A stretch of DNA of 7,263 nucleotides from an uncultured Clostridiaceae bacterium (GTDB lineage Bacteria; Bacillota; Clostridia; TANB77; CAG-508). The stretch lies in contig CATXTS010000101.1 in NCBI GenBank assembly GCA_958402495.1, positions 1-7,263 on the forward strand, written 5' to 3'. How positions within the stretch are numbered: position 1 is the first letter of the stretch; every line of letters begins with the position of its first letter. This document shows positions 6,825 through 7,263 of this stretch, piece after piece. The notes under the pieces are model-generated. The model searched no databases and had not been told where the DNA came from. It saw only the letters and a program-made list of their open reading frames with translations. A program made the position numbers and the translations under genes.

Positions 6825-7100
6825 TTATTGATTACCGGGGAACTGTACTCCGATAACCTGATTAAAACCGTTCACTGAAACACTGGGTTCTCTGTTACCA
6901 AAATAGCTAACGCGGCATCCTTTTGGTACCCAGATTTCTTCGTCTTCCCAGATTACAACTACATCATCCCGATGTTTCCTTTCTAAGCTAATCTTATCCA
7001 AAGGTACGGAATGAATGTCAGTGAGACCGAAAAGTATTCCCCCTGCTACCAGTAATACGATTGCAGCCGCTACAACGGCTACAAAATCTTTTTTCCTCAT
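6825..7100 (-). CDS. Unknown small membrane-anchored protein, 91 residues
   Basis: I do not recognise this protein. It begins MRKKDF, followed by a hydrophobic segment at about 7-26 rich in Ala, Val, Leu and Gly. That is a positive-inside signal anchor, or a signal peptide without a clear cleavage site or lipobox. The remaining 65 residues, probably outside the cell, are charged in the first half (LERKHRDDVVVIWEDEEIW, 39-57), then turn-rich, with one cysteine (C62) and a Gly/Asn-rich end (GVQFPGNQ). The protein is very likely real: the ATG at 7100 has AGGAGG eight bases upstream (7114-7109), a consensus promoter lies ahead and a strong terminator follows. It forms a one-gene unit and need not relate to wall synthesis. 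By hand count its GC is about 43 percent, against roughly a third in sampled murE lines, and it uses ATC, CTC, CGC and CGG codons, which hints at a different origin or different selection. Confidence 0.8.
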   Translation of the reverse strand: MRKKDFVAVVAAAIVLLVAGGILFGLTDIHSVPLDKISLERKHRDDVVVIWEDEEIWVPKGCRVSYFGNREPSVSVNGFNQVIGVQFPGNQ

Positions 7101-7140
7101 AATTTTTTCCTCCTGTTATATTTTTTTGTATTATGAGTTT

Positions 7141-7157
7141 TTCACCACTTAGGTGAA
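7141..7157. repeat. Inverted repeat at the predicted transcription start of the small gene
   Basis: TTCACC (7141-7146) and GGTGAA (7152-7157) form six-base perfect arms around five bases. With the start predicted near 7159, the palindrome falls at about +3 to +19. It could be an operator for a repressor, or a hairpin at the 5' end of the mRNA that slows decay. Neither role is shown by sequence alone. Confidence 0.45.
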
Positions 7158-7165
7158 CTATATTT

Positions 7166-7194
7166 ATTATAACATATTTGCATAAATTTATCAA
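7166..7194 (-). promoter_or_regulatory. Consensus extended -10 promoter of the small membrane-protein gene
   Basis: On the minus strand TTGATA (7194-7189) is followed after exactly 17 bases by a perfect TATAAT (7171-7166), preceded by TGT (7174-7172), which makes an extended -10 element. The predicted start is near 7159, with a leader of about 58 bases containing the inverted repeat and AGGAGG. It is the closest match to consensus in the window, which suggests substantial expression unless repressed. Confidence 0.8.
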
Positions 7195-7263
7195 ATTATG
7201 AACTTTATATGTATGAGTTTTTGATTCTGGGGATTTTCTAAGATATCAATATTTTTAGACACT

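Noticed and set aside
7132..7222. Direct repeat TATGAGTTTTT at 7132-7142 and 7212-7222
   Set aside because: Eleven AT-rich bases repeated 80 bases apart can arise by chance and match no known element.
7191..7263. A minus-strand open frame of 23 codons entering from the right edge and ending in TGA at 7191, possibly the end of an upstream gene
   Set aside because: It is too short to judge, no motif is visible, and its end overlaps the -35 box of a well-supported promoter. More sequence to the right would settle it.

Overview
The window carries the left part of a peptidoglycan-synthesis (dcw-type) gene cluster from a low-GC Gram-positive-like bacterium, most likely a clostridial member of the Bacillota. 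This rests on AT-rich DNA, strong AGGAGG-type ribosome sites, consensus sigma-A-like promoters and a meso-diaminopimelate-type MurE. I cannot name a species. Every gene I support is on the minus strand, so biological order runs from high to low coordinates.

Layout in transcription order: (1) 7263-6781, a self-contained unit with a consensus extended -10 promoter, a palindrome at the predicted 5' end of the mRNA, a 91-residue membrane-anchored protein I do not recognise, and a terminator with an 18-bp perfect stem. (2) 6780-6474, about 300 bases of very AT-rich non-coding DNA holding a 14-bp imperfect hairpin and, next to murE, a clear promoter (TTTACA, 17 bases, TATAAT). (3) 6473-1558, murE, mraY, ftsW/spoVE and murG, with gaps of 50 to 64 bases. 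(4) 1575-1543, a terminator-like hairpin overlapping the murG stop codon. (5) 1512-1, topA with its own probable promoter; the first 483 residues are present and the gene runs off the left edge.

The four wall genes cover cytoplasmic and membrane steps of lipid II synthesis and its use. MurE adds meso-DAP to UDP-MurNAc-dipeptide, MraY loads the UDP-MurNAc-pentapeptide onto undecaprenyl phosphate (lipid I), MurG adds GlcNAc (lipid II), and the SEDS protein FtsW/SpoVE polymerises the glycan. murF and murD, which usually sit among these genes, are absent from the run, and topA rather than murB/ftsQ follows murG.

I see no CRISPR array, transposon, tRNA, rRNA or phage gene, and no convincing new multi-gene system. 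The points most worth following are the unknown small membrane protein with its composition shift and own regulatory parts, and an intrinsic-terminator-like hairpin just upstream of the murG ribosome site, which could attenuate murG within the operon.
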